Source: Streptomyces abyssalis (lineage in GTDB: Bacteria; Actinomycetota; Actinomycetes; Streptomycetales; Streptomycetaceae). From it: a stretch of DNA of 64,000 nucleotides. The stretch spans positions 907,540-971,539 of the forward strand of contig NZ_LJGT01000038.1 in NCBI RefSeq assembly GCF_001751365.1, written 5' to 3'. The position numbers and the translations under genes were made by a program. Numbering within the stretch: the stretch's first letter is position 1; each line of letters begins with the position of its first letter. The notes beneath the pieces were generated by a model that saw nothing but the letters and a program-made list of their open reading frames with translations, was not told the origin of the DNA and ran no database searches. Positions 23,188 through 33,167 of this stretch are shown piece after piece.

Positions 23188-25053
23188 GTGCCGGTCTCAC
23201 GTCGCAGGATGCTGACCTTCGCCGCCGTGGGTGTGGCCGCGGCGGCCATCGACGCGGGCGGGAAGGGCCGTGCCGCCGCGCTCGCCGCTTCGGAGCTGCT
23301 CTCCCCGTCGCGGCCGGCGCCGGCGAAGACCGCCGGCACCACACTGACCCGCACGGTCCAGCCCGGCCCGCCCGACGGCAACGGCTTCCGGAAGCTCGTC
23401 GAGGGCAAGGGCGAGGACCATCTGCTCCGTACGGACATCACCGACGTACGGGCGGAGAAGCTGGAGCCCCTGGCCGCCTTCGGGCATCTCAGCGATCTCC
23501 ACATCGTCGACGACCAGTCGCCGTCCCGCGTGGAGTTCCTCGACCGCTACAACGACGACCCCGGCTCGGGATGGCCCTTCTCGGCCGGCTACCGGGCGCA
23601 CGAGTTCCTGTCGCTGCACCTTGTGGACGCGATGTGCCGCTCGCTCAGGCAGCTCGGTGAGGGCCCGAGAACGGGGCTGCCCCTCGCCTTCACGGTGGTG
23701 ACGGGCGACGCCGTCGACAACGCTCAGCTGAACGAGGTGCGTTGGTACATCGACCTCCTCGACGGCGGCAAGTCCGTGCGGGCGGACTCCGGTTCGCCCG
23801 GCAAGGACGAGAGCGTCGCGAACGGGACCTTCGGCAGGAGTGAGCACTACTGGCGCCCCGAGGACCCGGTGGACCCCGCGAACCGCTACGGACGGCGCGG
23901 ATTCCCGCAGATCCAGGGCCTGTTGGGCGCGGCACGCAAGCCGTTCACGGCGGGCGGGCTGGGCATGCCCTGGTACGCGGTGTACGGGAACCACGACGTG
24001 ATGGCGCAGGGAAACCTGCCCATCGACACCGACCTGCCCTTCTTCCACTCGCTGAAGCACCACACCGTGAACGGCTCCAAGTGGACCGAGGGTCCCGAAC
24101 TCCCCGACGACATGGACGACTTGGATCTCTTCGACGTGATCAAGGCCGTGTTCGACGGGGTCGAGTCGCAGGACGTCACGGCCGATGCCGAGCGGCGTCT
24201 GCTCAGCCCCGGTGAGTTCGTCGAGGAGCACCACCGCACCTCGGGGCTGCCTGCCGGGCACGGATTCGCGGCCGGCAGCGACAAGGCGTACTACGCGATA
24301 CCGGCGGCGGCGGACGACCCGGTCGCCTACATCACTCTGGACACGACGAATCCGGGCGGCCTCGGCAACATCGCGAGCAACGCGGACGGCGGCATCGACG
24401 AGGACCAGTTCCGCTGGCTCGAGGAGCGGCTGAAGGAGCACAGCCGCACGTACTTCGACGAGTCGGGCGAAGCCGTGACGCAGCAGGGGGTGCGGGACAG
24501 ACTCGTCGTCGTCTTCTGCCACCACCCGCTGCACACCATGACCAACACCGAGAACGACCACCGCTCCGGAGAGGAAGTGGAAGCGCTGCTGCTGCGCTTC
24601 CCGAACGTCGTTCTGATGGCGAACGGCCACACCCACCGCAACGAGATCAGGCCCCACGCACGGCCCGCCGGGCACGCCAGGCCGGGCGGTTTCTGGGAGG
24701 TCTCGGCGGCCGCGCACATCGACTGGCCGGTCCAGAGCCGCGTCATCGAGATCGCCGCGGGCAGGGACGGCGAGGGCAGGGAGTGCCTGGCCCTCTTCAC
24801 GACCGTCCTCGACATCGACGCGCCGCTGGAGAGCGGCGGCGACCTGGGCAGCCCCCGGGCCCTGGCGTCCCTGGCGCGGGAGCTGGCCGTCAACGACCTC
24901 CAGGTGGACGAGGGCCACCGCGGCAGCGAGAAGGACCGCAACACCGAGCTGCTGCTGCCGGCGCCCTTCCCCGTATCCGGAATGAAAGCACCGCACCATG
25001 CGGCGGCGGGGCCCCGCCCCGGAGCACGTGAAGAGCCCGTACAGACCCGCTGA
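23188..25053 (+). CDS. Tat-exported metallophosphoesterase (TIGR03767/PPA1498-like)
   Basis: 621 residues from GTG 23188, with AAGGGGG upstream and a twin-arginine signal immediately after (SRRRMLTFAAVGVAAAAI). The frame is open back to 22948, but that extension is Gly-Thr repeat. The calcineurin-like core shows HLSDLHIVDDQ near 100, VVTGDAVDNAQ near 175, YGNHDVMAQ near 265, VFCHHPLH near 445 and MANGHTHRNEI near 475, which together give the two-metal site. It would hydrolyse phosphomonoesters or diesters outside the cell or on the membrane face. The length and these motifs fit the actinobacterial PPA1498 family. Confidence 0.87.
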   Translation: MPVSRRRMLTFAAVGVAAAAIDAGGKGRAAALAASELLSPSRPAPAKTAGTTLTRTVQPGPPDGNGFRKLVEGKGEDHLLRTDITDVRAEKLEPLAAFGHLSDLHIVDDQSPSRVEFLDRYNDDPGSGWPFSAGYRAHEFLSLHLVDAMCRSLRQLGEGPRTGLPLAFTVVTGDAVDNAQLNEVRWYIDLLDGGKSVRADSGSPGKDESVANGTFGRSEHYWRPEDPVDPANRYGRRGFPQIQGLLGAARKPFTAGGLGMPWYAVYGNHDVMAQGNLPIDTDLPFFHSLKHHTVNGSKWTEGPELPDDMDDLDLFDVIKAVFDGVESQDVTADAERRLLSPGEFVEEHHRTSGLPAGHGFAAGSDKAYYAIPAAADDPVAYITLDTTNPGGLGNIASNADGGIDEDQFRWLEERLKEHSRTYFDESGEAVTQQGVRDRLVVVFCHHPLHTMTNTENDHRSGEEVEALLLRFPNVVLMANGHTHRNEIRPHARPAGHARPGGFWEVSAAAHIDWPVQSRVIEIAAGRDGEGRECLALFTTVLDIDAPLESGGDLGSPRALASLARELAVNDLQVDEGHRGSEKDRNTELLLPAPFPVSGMKAPHHAAAGPRPGAREEPVQTR

Positions 25054-25070
25054 CAGGCGCGTTCTGTGCG

Positions 25071-25076
25071 TAGAGT
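25071..25076 (+). promoter_or_regulatory. -10 element of a probable leaderless promoter
   Basis: TAGAGT lies six bases before the ATG at 25083, with CTGACA at 25050-25055 as a possible -35 (a short 15-base spacer) overlapping the phosphoesterase stop. No ribosome-binding site precedes the ATG, which agrees with leaderless transcription of the LAL regulator. Confidence 0.4.
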
Positions 25077-25082
25077 TGCCGG

Positions 25083-27788
25083 ATGGACGAGTCGCGTGTG
25101 CCGGCTTGGGGGGCGGGCTGGCCGCTGTACGGGCGGGACGAGGAGCTCGGCCGTCTCACGCGTGCACTGACCGCGAACCGGTGTTCCGGGCTGGTCGTCT
25201 TCGGCCAGGCCGGCGTCGGCAAGTCACGCCTGGCCGAGGAGTGTCTCGCCGTGGCGGAACGTGCCGGCTTCCGGGCCGGGCGTGCCGTGGCGAGCACGGC
25301 GGCCGCGGCCGTACCGCTCGGGGCGATCGCTCATCTCCTGCCGACCGGCGTCGATCTCACCGATCCGGTGCGGGGGTTCGCCACGGTGGCCGGCGCCATC
25401 CGGGACGGCGGTGACCACCGGGAGCGGTACGCGGTGTTCGTCGACGACATCCACCTCCTCGACGCGACGTCGGCGATGCTGCTGCGGCAGCTGATGGACG
25501 CGGGCGTGATCACGCTGATCGCGACGATCCGTACGGGGGAGCACGCCACGGAGGCGGTGCAGGCGCTGACCGCGGGCGAGTCGGTCTTCCACGTCGGTCT
25601 TGACGCCTTCGACCTGCGGCGGACCGAAGGGCTGCTGAACGAGGTCCTCGGAGGGCCCGTCGGCCGCAGCACGGTCAGGGACCTGCACGAGGTCTCCGGC
25701 GGCAATGTGCTCTTCCTCCGCGAACTCGTGCGGGGAGCACTCGAGAACCACGCTCTCACCAGCGACGGCGAGGTCTGGGAGGCGGGCCCCGGCGCGGACT
25801 GGACGACGGTCCGGCTGGCCGAGCTCATCCGCGTGAAAGTGGACGCCGTCGCGGGCGCCGGGCGCGACGCGCTCGAAGTCCTCGCCTGCTGCGGGGCACT
25901 TCCGCTCGCCGCACTCGAAGAGGCCGCGCCGCAGGACGTACTGACGGAGCTCGAACGCAAGGGACTGATCCAGTTCGGCACCGACGGCCGGCGCACCCGG
26001 GTCTCGCTGGCACACCCGCTCTACGAGGAGGTCCTGCGCAGCTCCGTACCCGCCCTGCGGCACCGGGCGATCCAGCTCGAACAGGCCGAGCGGATCGAGG
26101 CGCTGGGCGCGCAGCGACGCGGTGACGCGCTGCGCATCGCCACATGGCGGCTCGACGCCACCGGCAAGGCCGATCCTGCCCTGCTGCTGCGCGCGGCACG
26201 GCTCGCCCACTACGCACACGACCATCCGCGCACGCTCGCCTTCCTCGAAGCACTGCCCGAGACGCACCACGACACCGGGACCAGGCTCATGCTGGGCGAG
26301 GCGCACTTCCTCACGGGCGGCTGGGATCTGGCCGACGCCGTACTGGCACAGGCGGCCCAGTCCGCACGGAACGAACCGGAACGCATCGCCGTCACCGTGA
26401 CCAGGACGACGAACCTGCTGGTGAGCAACACGCCGCCGGCCGAGATACTCGACGTCAACGAAGCCGCCCGAGCCGCGGCATCCTCCGACACCGTCCGCGA
26501 ACTGCTCCTCGTCAACGAGGGGTTCATCAGGCTCGCCAGCGGAGAGCCGGTCGCCGGGCTGGAGTTGCTGGATCTCCTCGAACCCGACGCCGACCGGGCA
26601 CCCGACCGGCGGATGTGGCTGTGCGCGGCCGCGGTGCGGACCCTCGCACTGGTCCTGACCGGCCGCATCGGGGAGGCCGTCCGCTGGGCCGAACACGCCC
26701 ACGCGGCACATGTGCTGACCGACGAGGAGGCACGTCCCGCCCACCCGGCCGTCCAGCAGGGCACGCTGGTGCTCGCGCTCGCGGAGGAAGGACGGCTGGC
26801 TCAGGCCGCGGCCCTCTGCGAGAGCGTGAGCGTCGAACTCGCGCGCCACAGCCCCCTGTTGCGGGTCCTCCCCGCGCTGCTGAGCGCCCGCACCCAGTGG
26901 CTGGCCGGCCATCCCGCGACCGCGCGCCGCCTGTACGCCGAACTGGCCGCGCTCGCCCGCCGTGAACACCAGGTCAAGCTGCTGCGGATCGCGCTGAGCG
27001 GGCTGGCCGCGTGCGCCGCCGTGCTGGGGGACGCGGAAGCCGCCGGAAACGCGCTCGCGGAGCTGGACGGCATGGCGGGCGGGGCGCCCGGCTACTTCTC
27101 CGTCGGGGAGGAGCGCCTGGGTGAGGCGTGGCTTCTCGCGAGCGGCGGACACCGCAGCAAGGCGCGGAGCGTGCTGACCGAGGCGGCGGACGCGGCGCGC
27201 TCCACGGGCCACATCACATCGGAGGGGCTGCTGCTGACCGACGTGGCGCGGCTCGGCGGAGCCGCCGGCGTCGCCGGGCGGCTGGCCTCGGTGGCGGAGC
27301 GGTGCGACGGCGAACTGGCGGCGGTGCGGGCCCGGTTGGCCTCGGTGCTCGCGGCGGGCGACCCGTCGCGGCTGCTGGAGGTCAGCGACGAGCTGGAGGC
27401 GCTGGGCGCTCATCTTCCGGCCGCCGAGGCCGCCGCCGCGGCATCCGGCGTGTGGCGCCGTCGCGGCGAGGGGCGCCAGGCCACGGCCGCGTCGGTACGT
27501 GCCTGCGCCGTCGCGGAGGAGCACTGCGAGGGTGCCCGTACTCCGCTGCTCGACGCCGTACGTGCCGCTGCGCCGCTGACCGACAGGGAGCACGAGATCG
27601 CCGTGCTGGCCGCCGCCGGCGAGCCGAGCAAGGAGATAGCCGCCTCGCTGACCCTGTCGGTGCGCACAGTCGACAACCATCTGCAGCGGGCGTACGCCAA
27701 GCTCGGCATCGCCACGCGCCGCGAACTCGCCGCCCGCCTGGGGCAGTCCGGGACGGTGGGGTCCTCCGGCGCGGGTCCTGGTGCGTGA
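25083..27788 (+). CDS. LAL-type LuxR family regulator with AAA ATPase domain
   Basis: 901 residues. The N-terminal STAND-like ATPase has Walker A GQAGVGKSRLA near residues 42-52 and Walker B VFVDDIHLLD near 118-128. The middle (about 330-800) is a helical TPR-like region. A C-terminal LuxR helix-turn-helix (LTDREHEIAVLAAAGEPSKE, then RTVDNHLQRAYAKLGIATR) occupies about 838-895. Proteins of this type switch on pathways when the ATPase senses a ligand. No clear target is adjacent: the next gene converges on it with 40 bases between the stops. Confidence 0.93.
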   Translation: MDESRVPAWGAGWPLYGRDEELGRLTRALTANRCSGLVVFGQAGVGKSRLAEECLAVAERAGFRAGRAVASTAAAAVPLGAIAHLLPTGVDLTDPVRGFATVAGAIRDGGDHRERYAVFVDDIHLLDATSAMLLRQLMDAGVITLIATIRTGEHATEAVQALTAGESVFHVGLDAFDLRRTEGLLNEVLGGPVGRSTVRDLHEVSGGNVLFLRELVRGALENHALTSDGEVWEAGPGADWTTVRLAELIRVKVDAVAGAGRDALEVLACCGALPLAALEEAAPQDVLTELERKGLIQFGTDGRRTRVSLAHPLYEEVLRSSVPALRHRAIQLEQAERIEALGAQRRGDALRIATWRLDATGKADPALLLRAARLAHYAHDHPRTLAFLEALPETHHDTGTRLMLGEAHFLTGGWDLADAVLAQAAQSARNEPERIAVTVTRTTNLLVSNTPPAEILDVNEAARAAASSDTVRELLLVNEGFIRLASGEPVAGLELLDLLEPDADRAPDRRMWLCAAAVRTLALVLTGRIGEAVRWAEHAHAAHVLTDEEARPAHPAVQQGTLVLALAEEGRLAQAAALCESVSVELARHSPLLRVLPALLSARTQWLAGHPATARRLYAELAALARREHQVKLLRIALSGLAACAAVLGDAEAAGNALAELDGMAGGAPGYFSVGEERLGEAWLLASGGHRSKARSVLTEAADAARSTGHITSEGLLLTDVARLGGAAGVAGRLASVAERCDGELAAVRARLASVLAAGDPSRLLEVSDELEALGAHLPAAEAAAAASGVWRRRGEGRQATAASVRACAVAEEHCEGARTPLLDAVRAAAPLTDREHEIAVLAAAGEPSKEIAASLTLSVRTVDNHLQRAYAKLGIATRRELAARLGQSGTVGSSGAGPGA

Positions 27789-27828
27789 ACCGGCCGCGCG
27801 TGAACCGGCAGCACATCGACCGGCGGCG

Positions 27829-30561
27829 TCACGTGAAGAGGGCGTCCGCCTCGGGGGTCGTCGCGTCACGGCTGCCGGGCAGTGACTGTTCCGTCCAGAT
27901 GACCTTGCCGTCCTTCGTGTAGCGCGTCCCCCAGCGCTCGGCGAACTGCGCGACGAGGAAGAGCCCGCGGCCGCCCTCGTCCGTCGTGGCCGCGTGGCGC
28001 AGGTGCGGTGAGGTGCTGCTGTGGTCGGAGACCTCGCAGATGAGGGCACGGTCGTGGAGCAGCCGCACCTTGATCGGCCCGGTGCCGTACCGGATGGCGT
28101 TGGTGATCAGTTCGCTGAGGATCAGCTCCGTGACGAAGCCCTGCTCCTCCAGGCCCCACTCCGCGAGCTGCGAGGAGACGGCGTTGCGCACCCCGGAGAC
28201 CGCCGAGGGGTCCGACTCCACGTCCCACTCGGCGACCTGGCCCCGCCCCAGCACCCGCGTACGGGCGACCAGCAGCGCGATGTCGTCGCCCTGGCGGTCC
28301 GGCAGCAGGGCTTCCAGCACCGCGTCGCAGCTCTCCTCGGGCGACTGGCCCGCCTGCGCCACCGCGTCGCGCAGCAGCCGCAGCCCGGTGTCGATGTCCT
28401 TGTCGCGGCGTTCGACGAGGCCGTCGGTGAACAGCACGAGGCGGCTGCCCTCGGGCAGCTGCAACTCGGCCGATTCGAAGGGCAGTCCGCCGATGCCCAG
28501 CGGCAGTCCGGCCGGCACGTCGGGGAACTCCACGGTGCCGTCGGGGCGTGCCACGGCGGGCGTGGGGTGACCGGCCCTGGCCGTCACACACGTACGCGAG
28601 ACCGGGTCGTAGACCGCGTAAAGGCAGGTGGCGCCGGTGATGGCCGTCTCGTCGCCCGCCTCGATGGCGTCATGGTCGATGCGTGCGGCCAACTCGTCCA
28701 GGTGGCCGAGGAGTTCGTCGGGCGGCAGGTCGAGGGCGGAGAAGTTGTGCACGGCGGTACGGAGCCGGCCCATGGTGGCGGCGGCGTGCAGCCCGTGTCC
28801 CACGACGTCCCCCACGGCGAGCGCGACGCGTGCCCCGGGCAGCGGGATGACGTCGAACCAGTCGCCGCCCACTCCGGCCTTCGCGGGCAGATACCGGGAG
28901 GCGACCTCGACGGCGCTCTGCTCGGGCAGTGCGCGCGGCAGCAGGCTCCGCTGCAGGGCGACGGCCATGCCGTGCTCGCGCGTGTAGCGGCGTGCGTTGT
29001 CGATGGACACGGCGGCACGGGCGGCCAGTTCGGCGGCGAGGGACAGGTCGTCGTCCTCGAAGGGCTCGGGCTTCTCCGAGCGCCAGAAGTTGACCACGCC
29101 CAGCAGCACGCCGCGGGCGCGCAGCGGCGCCGCGATCAGCGAGTGGATGCCGTACTCCAGGACGCTGGCGGTGCGTTCGGAGTCCTGCTCGCGCCAACCG
29201 CGCGACTCGCGCAGCCGGGGCTCCATCACTGCCTGTCCGCTCTCGAAGCCCCGGGCCTGCGGCGAGGGCGCGGCGAACGTGATCAGCTCGCCGAGCGGGT
29301 ACAGCGGCTGGTCGTCGCGGATGCCGTGGACGGCCGTGCGACGCATCGCCGGGCTGCCGCCGCCCGGTTCGTCGCCGCGCAGCACGGCCTCGGCCAGGTC
29401 GACGGTGACGAAGTCGGCGAAGCGCGGAACGGAGACCTGTGACAACTCCTCGGCGGTACGCACGACATCGAGGGTGGTGCCGATGCCGCCGCTGGCCTCG
29501 TAGAGCAACTCCAGGCGTTTGCGGCCCACTTCGACCCTGCTGGTGAGGAGACGCAGCTCGGTGGTGTCGCGGAGGGTGGCGACCCAGCCGGGAGGACCGC
29601 CGTGGCGGTCGGTGGAGCGGTTGTTCACGGCGAGGAGCCGGTCGCCGGCGGGCAGGACCTCGTCCGTGGCGACGCGCCCCGGGACGAACAGCCGGCCCAT
29701 GGACGTCTCCAGGCCGAGCTCCGTGACGTGGCGCCCCTGCGCGTCGGGCGGCAGGTCCAGCAGCCGGCTCGCCTCGTCGTTGGCCAGCAGCAGCCTGCCC
29801 TCGCCGCTGACGATCAGCACGCCCTCGTGGACCGCGTGGAGCACCGCGTCGTGGTGCTCGTACATGCGCGTCATCTCCAGCGGTCCCAGGCCGTGGGTCT
29901 GACGGCGCAACCGCCGGCTCACCAGTGCCGTACCGGCGGTTGCGAGCGCGAGCGCGACGGCGGCCGCGCCCAGGAGGATCGGGAGCTGCCGGTCGACGAC
30001 GCCGCTGACCTTGTCGATCTTGATTCCGGCCGAGATGAGGCCGACGATCTCGCCGTCCCGGCCGGTCACGGGGACGACGACCTGAACGAGCCGGCCGATG
30101 GTGCCCTCGATGGTCTCGGTGTGGACGCGTCCCTGCAGCGCGGGCCCCGTGGTGCCGACGAACTTCTTCCCGATCCTGTTCGTGATCGGGTGGGTGTACC
30201 TGACGCCGTCCTTGTTCATGACGGTGATGAAGTCGACCCCGCTGCGCTTCCGCGCGGCCTCGGCCGGGCCCTGCAGCCGCGCGGTCGGATCGGACGAGCG
30301 GAGCGCGTCCACCGTCCCCGGCGCGTTCGCGAGCGTCTCGGCGACGGCGAGCGACCGGTCGCGCGCCGCCTGCGTGCCGTCCCGCCGCACCTGGAGGACC
30401 AGGGCGGCCACCGCAGCCACGACGAGCAGCAGGACCACGGCCACCTGGAGGACGAAGACCTGCCCGGCGACGCTGCCCTCACGCAGCAGCGTCCGCCGCA
30501 GGCGCCTGCCGGTCAACGGCGGGGCGGCCAGGGCCCGAAGACGTGTCAGCGGTCCTGCCAT
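27829..30561 (-). CDS. membrane sensor SpoIIE-type PP2C phosphatase with ATPase domain
   Basis: 910 residues. Order of parts: a transmembrane helix (about 32-54), an extracytoplasmic Cache-like sensor (about 60-190; FITVMNKDGVRYTHP and IGKKFVGTTGPALQGR), a second helix (about 195-215), a PAS domain (about 230-330), GAF (about 350-510), PP2C/SpoIIE (about 545-760; GGDWFDVIPLPGARVALAVG supplies the metal-binding Asp) and a HATPase_c module (about 780-905; ELITNAIRYGTG). The last two modules dephosphorylate anti-anti-sigma factors and act as an anti-sigma kinase, so the protein probably feeds a stress sigma-factor switch from an outside signal. No partner antagonist gene is near. Confidence 0.93.
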   Translation of the reverse strand: MAGPLTRLRALAAPPLTGRRLRRTLLREGSVAGQVFVLQVAVVLLLVVAAVAALVLQVRRDGTQAARDRSLAVAETLANAPGTVDALRSSDPTARLQGPAEAARKRSGVDFITVMNKDGVRYTHPITNRIGKKFVGTTGPALQGRVHTETIEGTIGRLVQVVVPVTGRDGEIVGLISAGIKIDKVSGVVDRQLPILLGAAAVALALATAGTALVSRRLRRQTHGLGPLEMTRMYEHHDAVLHAVHEGVLIVSGEGRLLLANDEASRLLDLPPDAQGRHVTELGLETSMGRLFVPGRVATDEVLPAGDRLLAVNNRSTDRHGGPPGWVATLRDTTELRLLTSRVEVGRKRLELLYEASGGIGTTLDVVRTAEELSQVSVPRFADFVTVDLAEAVLRGDEPGGGSPAMRRTAVHGIRDDQPLYPLGELITFAAPSPQARGFESGQAVMEPRLRESRGWREQDSERTASVLEYGIHSLIAAPLRARGVLLGVVNFWRSEKPEPFEDDDLSLAAELAARAAVSIDNARRYTREHGMAVALQRSLLPRALPEQSAVEVASRYLPAKAGVGGDWFDVIPLPGARVALAVGDVVGHGLHAAATMGRLRTAVHNFSALDLPPDELLGHLDELAARIDHDAIEAGDETAITGATCLYAVYDPVSRTCVTARAGHPTPAVARPDGTVEFPDVPAGLPLGIGGLPFESAELQLPEGSRLVLFTDGLVERRDKDIDTGLRLLRDAVAQAGQSPEESCDAVLEALLPDRQGDDIALLVARTRVLGRGQVAEWDVESDPSAVSGVRNAVSSQLAEWGLEEQGFVTELILSELITNAIRYGTGPIKVRLLHDRALICEVSDHSSTSPHLRHAATTDEGGRGLFLVAQFAERWGTRYTKDGKVIWTEQSLPGSRDATTPEADALFT

Positions 30562-30704
30562 TGCCCCTGTTTACACTGCTCGATCTCGTGCGTCGACAGG
30601 TCGTCGGCTTGCTCGAACGTGTGACGCAGCACGGCACCGGCTTCCTGTGCGCTCCGTTACGGACTGCTTACGGTGCTCCCTCATCCCGCCCCGGCCGGGG
30701 GTGC

Positions 30705-30803
30705 TCAGCCCTTCCCTGCCGGGGTCAGCCCTTCTCGGTCGCGGGTCAGCCCTTGTCGGTCGTGGCCGCGTCCGCCTTGCCCGATGCGTCCGCCTTGCCC
30801 GAC
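30705..30803. repeat. two adjacent tandem repeats at the 3' end of the MFS gene
   Basis: Units of 20-21 bases starting TCAGCCCTT recur at 30705, 30725 and 30746; each start provides a minus-strand TGA, so the gene is followed by two spare stop codons in frame. Next to it an 18-base unit (GCGTCCGCCTTGCCCGA plus one) occurs twice (30768-30785 and 30786-30803) and encodes the duplicated SGKADASGKAD tail. Confidence 0.85.
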
Positions 30804-32131
30804 GCTGCCGGCTTGTCGCTGAGCGACGTGCCGGGCTCGGCACCGCCGCGCGGCATGAGCAACAGCGCGGCCATGGCGAGCACGCAGCAGCCGACCATGT
30901 ACCAGCTGATCCCGGTGCTGGAGCCGGTGTTCTCCAGGATCGCCGCGGCGATGAGCGGCGCCGGTCCGCCCGCGATGACCGAGGCGAGCTGATAGCCGAG
31001 ACCGGCGCCGCTGTAGCGGACGTTCGCCCCGAAGCTCTCGGCGATCAGCGCGGCCTGCGGCCCGTACTGGATGTCGTGGAAGAACAGCGACAGCACGATG
31101 GCGGCCATCACCAGCCCCGAGCTGCCGGTGTCGATCATCGCGAAGTACGGGAACGCGAAGGCGCCGACGCAGGCGATGCCGATCCCGTACGTGAGACGTC
31201 GTCCGATGAGGTCGGATATGTACCCCCACAGCGGAACGCTGACCAGGCCGACGGCCGCGGCGATGAGGGTGTCGTTGAGCAACTCCTCCTTGGACAGGCC
31301 CACTTCCTTCGTCCCGTAGGTCAGGATGAAGGTGATGAAGAGGTAGAAGGGGGCCTGCTCGGAGAGGCGCACGAAGGCGGAGGTGATGACCTCGCGGGGC
31401 TGCTCGCGCAGCACGCTGACGACGGGCATGCGCACGACCTCGCGGTCCTTCTTCACCTCCTGGAAGGCGGGGCTCTCCAGCACGCGCAGCCGTACGTACA
31501 TGCCGATGCCTATCAGCACGAAGCTGGCCAGGAACGGCACGCGCCAGCCCCAGCTCTCGAAGCCGTCGCCCGAGGCGGAACTCATCAGCTGGACCATGCC
31601 CGTCGACGCGAGCAGCCCCAGTGGGACGCCCAGCTGCGGCCAGCTCGCCATCAGCCCGCGGCGGCGCTTGGAGCCCCACTCCATCGACAGCAGGACCGAG
31701 CCGCCCCACTCGCCGCCCACGCCGATGCCCTGGACGATGCGGAGGAGCACCAGGAGCACGGGGGCAGCGAAGCCGATCGAGGCGTACGTGGGCAGCAGCC
31801 CGATGAGGAAGGTGCTGACGCCCATCAGCATGAGCGTCATCACGAGGGTCGACTTGCGCCCGACCCGGTCTCCGAGGTGGCCGAATATCGCGGCGCCGAT
31901 GGGGCGCGCGGCGAAGCCCACGAACTGCGTGCCGAAGGCGGCGAGCACACCGACGTACGTGGAGTGGCCGGGGAAGAAGAGTTGCGGGAAGACCAGGGCC
32001 GCGGCGGTGCCGTAGAGGAAGAAGTCGTACCACTCGATGGCCGTGCCGACCGTGCTGGCGACCACCGCGCGGCGTCGCTGGCTGCGTATCGTCTGCGGCT
32101 CACCCGCGGGCGTGGACGTGGGCGTGGTCAT
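30746..32131 (-). CDS. MFS transporter, metabolite:H+ symporter
   Basis: 461 residues. Twelve helices are predicted, with signatures of the MHS subfamily: GTAIEWYDFFLYGTAAAL (helix 1), GDRVGRKSTL (2-3 loop), RIVQGIGVGGEWGG (helix 4) and IGRRLTYGIG (8-9 loop). Shikimate, alpha-ketoglutarate and citrate carriers share this pattern, so an organic acid is likely. It lies downstream of the GntR regulator on the same strand with a 176-base gap and may belong to the same regulon as the NanT-like carrier. The C-terminal tail contains a recent tandem duplication (SGKAD). Confidence 0.9.
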   Translation of the reverse strand: MTTPTSTPAGEPQTIRSQRRRAVVASTVGTAIEWYDFFLYGTAAALVFPQLFFPGHSTYVGVLAAFGTQFVGFAARPIGAAIFGHLGDRVGRKSTLVMTLMLMGVSTFLIGLLPTYASIGFAAPVLLVLLRIVQGIGVGGEWGGSVLLSMEWGSKRRRGLMASWPQLGVPLGLLASTGMVQLMSSASGDGFESWGWRVPFLASFVLIGIGMYVRLRVLESPAFQEVKKDREVVRMPVVSVLREQPREVITSAFVRLSEQAPFYLFITFILTYGTKEVGLSKEELLNDTLIAAAVGLVSVPLWGYISDLIGRRLTYGIGIACVGAFAFPYFAMIDTGSSGLVMAAIVLSLFFHDIQYGPQAALIAESFGANVRYSGAGLGYQLASVIAGGPAPLIAAAILENTGSSTGISWYMVGCCVLAMAALLLMPRGGAEPGTSLSDKPAASGKADASGKADAATTDKG

Positions 32132-32307
32132 GGCGGCTCCTCAGGGTGGACTGGCCAGTGATCCACTGAACGAGAGATGCCGGAAGGTTCGAGCCATCCG
32201 GGTCCGCTGTCAAGGGAGTGCGCCTGCCCGGGCCGCGACCCGGCACGCGCGGCCGGGTGCCGCCCGCGCGATCGGCCCGTTCACGCCTGCCTGTTCACTC
32301 CCCCGTT

Positions 32308-33111
32308 TCACTTCCCCGTCGCGCCAGGCGGGGTCCTCCGGCCGATGCGCTCCCGGATCGGCGCGTAATGCCTGACGATCGCGTCGCGCAGGAGCGCCCC
32401 GTCCGACGCCCCGATCGCGTCGAGCACGGCGACGTGCACGTCCGCGGTCTGCGCGAGATCCGTCCTGCCGGGCAGCGCGCCGAGGGCGATGGAGTGGACG
32501 TCCCAGAAGGCGCCGGTGAGCTGAACGGCCAGCGCGTTGCCGGTCGTCTGCATGAGGAGCATGTGGAACTCCCGGTCCTCGTCGAGGAATTCCCTTCCGA
32601 TCTCGGCCTTCTCGTGCATCGTGCCGGTCAACTGCCGCATCGCAGCCATCACTTCGGGCGTCGCGCGCTCGATGATCAGCTCCGCCAGGGCGGTCTCGAT
32701 CAGCTGCCGTACGTCGATGAGATCGGCCATGACGTCCTGGTCGTCGTGTGCGTTGAGCAGCCCCCGGAAGGCGAGCGACTCGACCATCGCCGTGAGGCTG
32801 AGACGCCCCACGTAGGTGCCGTATCCGTGCCGGACCTCGACGATGTCGAGCGCGGAGAGCGTCTTCATCGCCTCGCGGATGCGCGACCTGCTCACGTCGA
32901 GCTGCTCGCTCAGCTCGTTCTCGGTGGGCATCGGGTCGCCCGGGGCGAGACGCCCCAGCAGGATGTACTCCTTGATCCGGTCCACCACGGACATCTCCGG
33001 GGCACGCGGGGCGCCGAGGGGGTGGAGACGGGCCGCGCCTCCGCGGCCCGGGCCGGCGGGCTCACCGAGGGGGGCGGGTCCGTACTCGGCAGGCAGCTTC
33101 TTCGGCGGCAT
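32308..33111 (-). CDS. GntR family regulator, FCD subfamily
   Basis: 267 residues with GGAAGGG upstream. A 38-residue Pro/Gly-rich head precedes the winged helix-turn-helix (about 40-105; PTENELSEQLDVSRSRIREAM, split as PTENELSEQLDVSR and SRIREAM). The all-helical FCD effector domain (about 120-250) follows, with the metal/ligand residues expected in DREFHMLLMQTTGN and HVAVLDAI. FCD regulators bind carboxylic-acid or sugar-acid ligands and release DNA. Divergent from the NanT-like transporter, it occupies the same place as NanR, also an FCD protein, does in nan loci. Two inverted operator-like sequences lie between the genes. Confidence 0.92.
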   Translation of the reverse strand: MPPKKLPAEYGPAPLGEPAGPGRGGAARLHPLGAPRAPEMSVVDRIKEYILLGRLAPGDPMPTENELSEQLDVSRSRIREAMKTLSALDIVEVRHGYGTYVGRLSLTAMVESLAFRGLLNAHDDQDVMADLIDVRQLIETALAELIIERATPEVMAAMRQLTGTMHEKAEIGREFLDEDREFHMLLMQTTGNALAVQLTGAFWDVHSIALGALPGRTDLAQTADVHVAVLDAIGASDGALLRDAIVRHYAPIRERIGRRTPPGATGK

Positions 33112-33167
33112 CCGGGGGCCCTTCCCGTGTCAGGAGCGACTTCGCTGTCGCCCGGAGGTGTGAGTCC

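Noticed and set aside
25224..28049. A 941-codon minus-strand frame
   Set aside because: Antisense to the LAL regulator and partly overlapping the SpoIIE-type gene; no recognisable domain.
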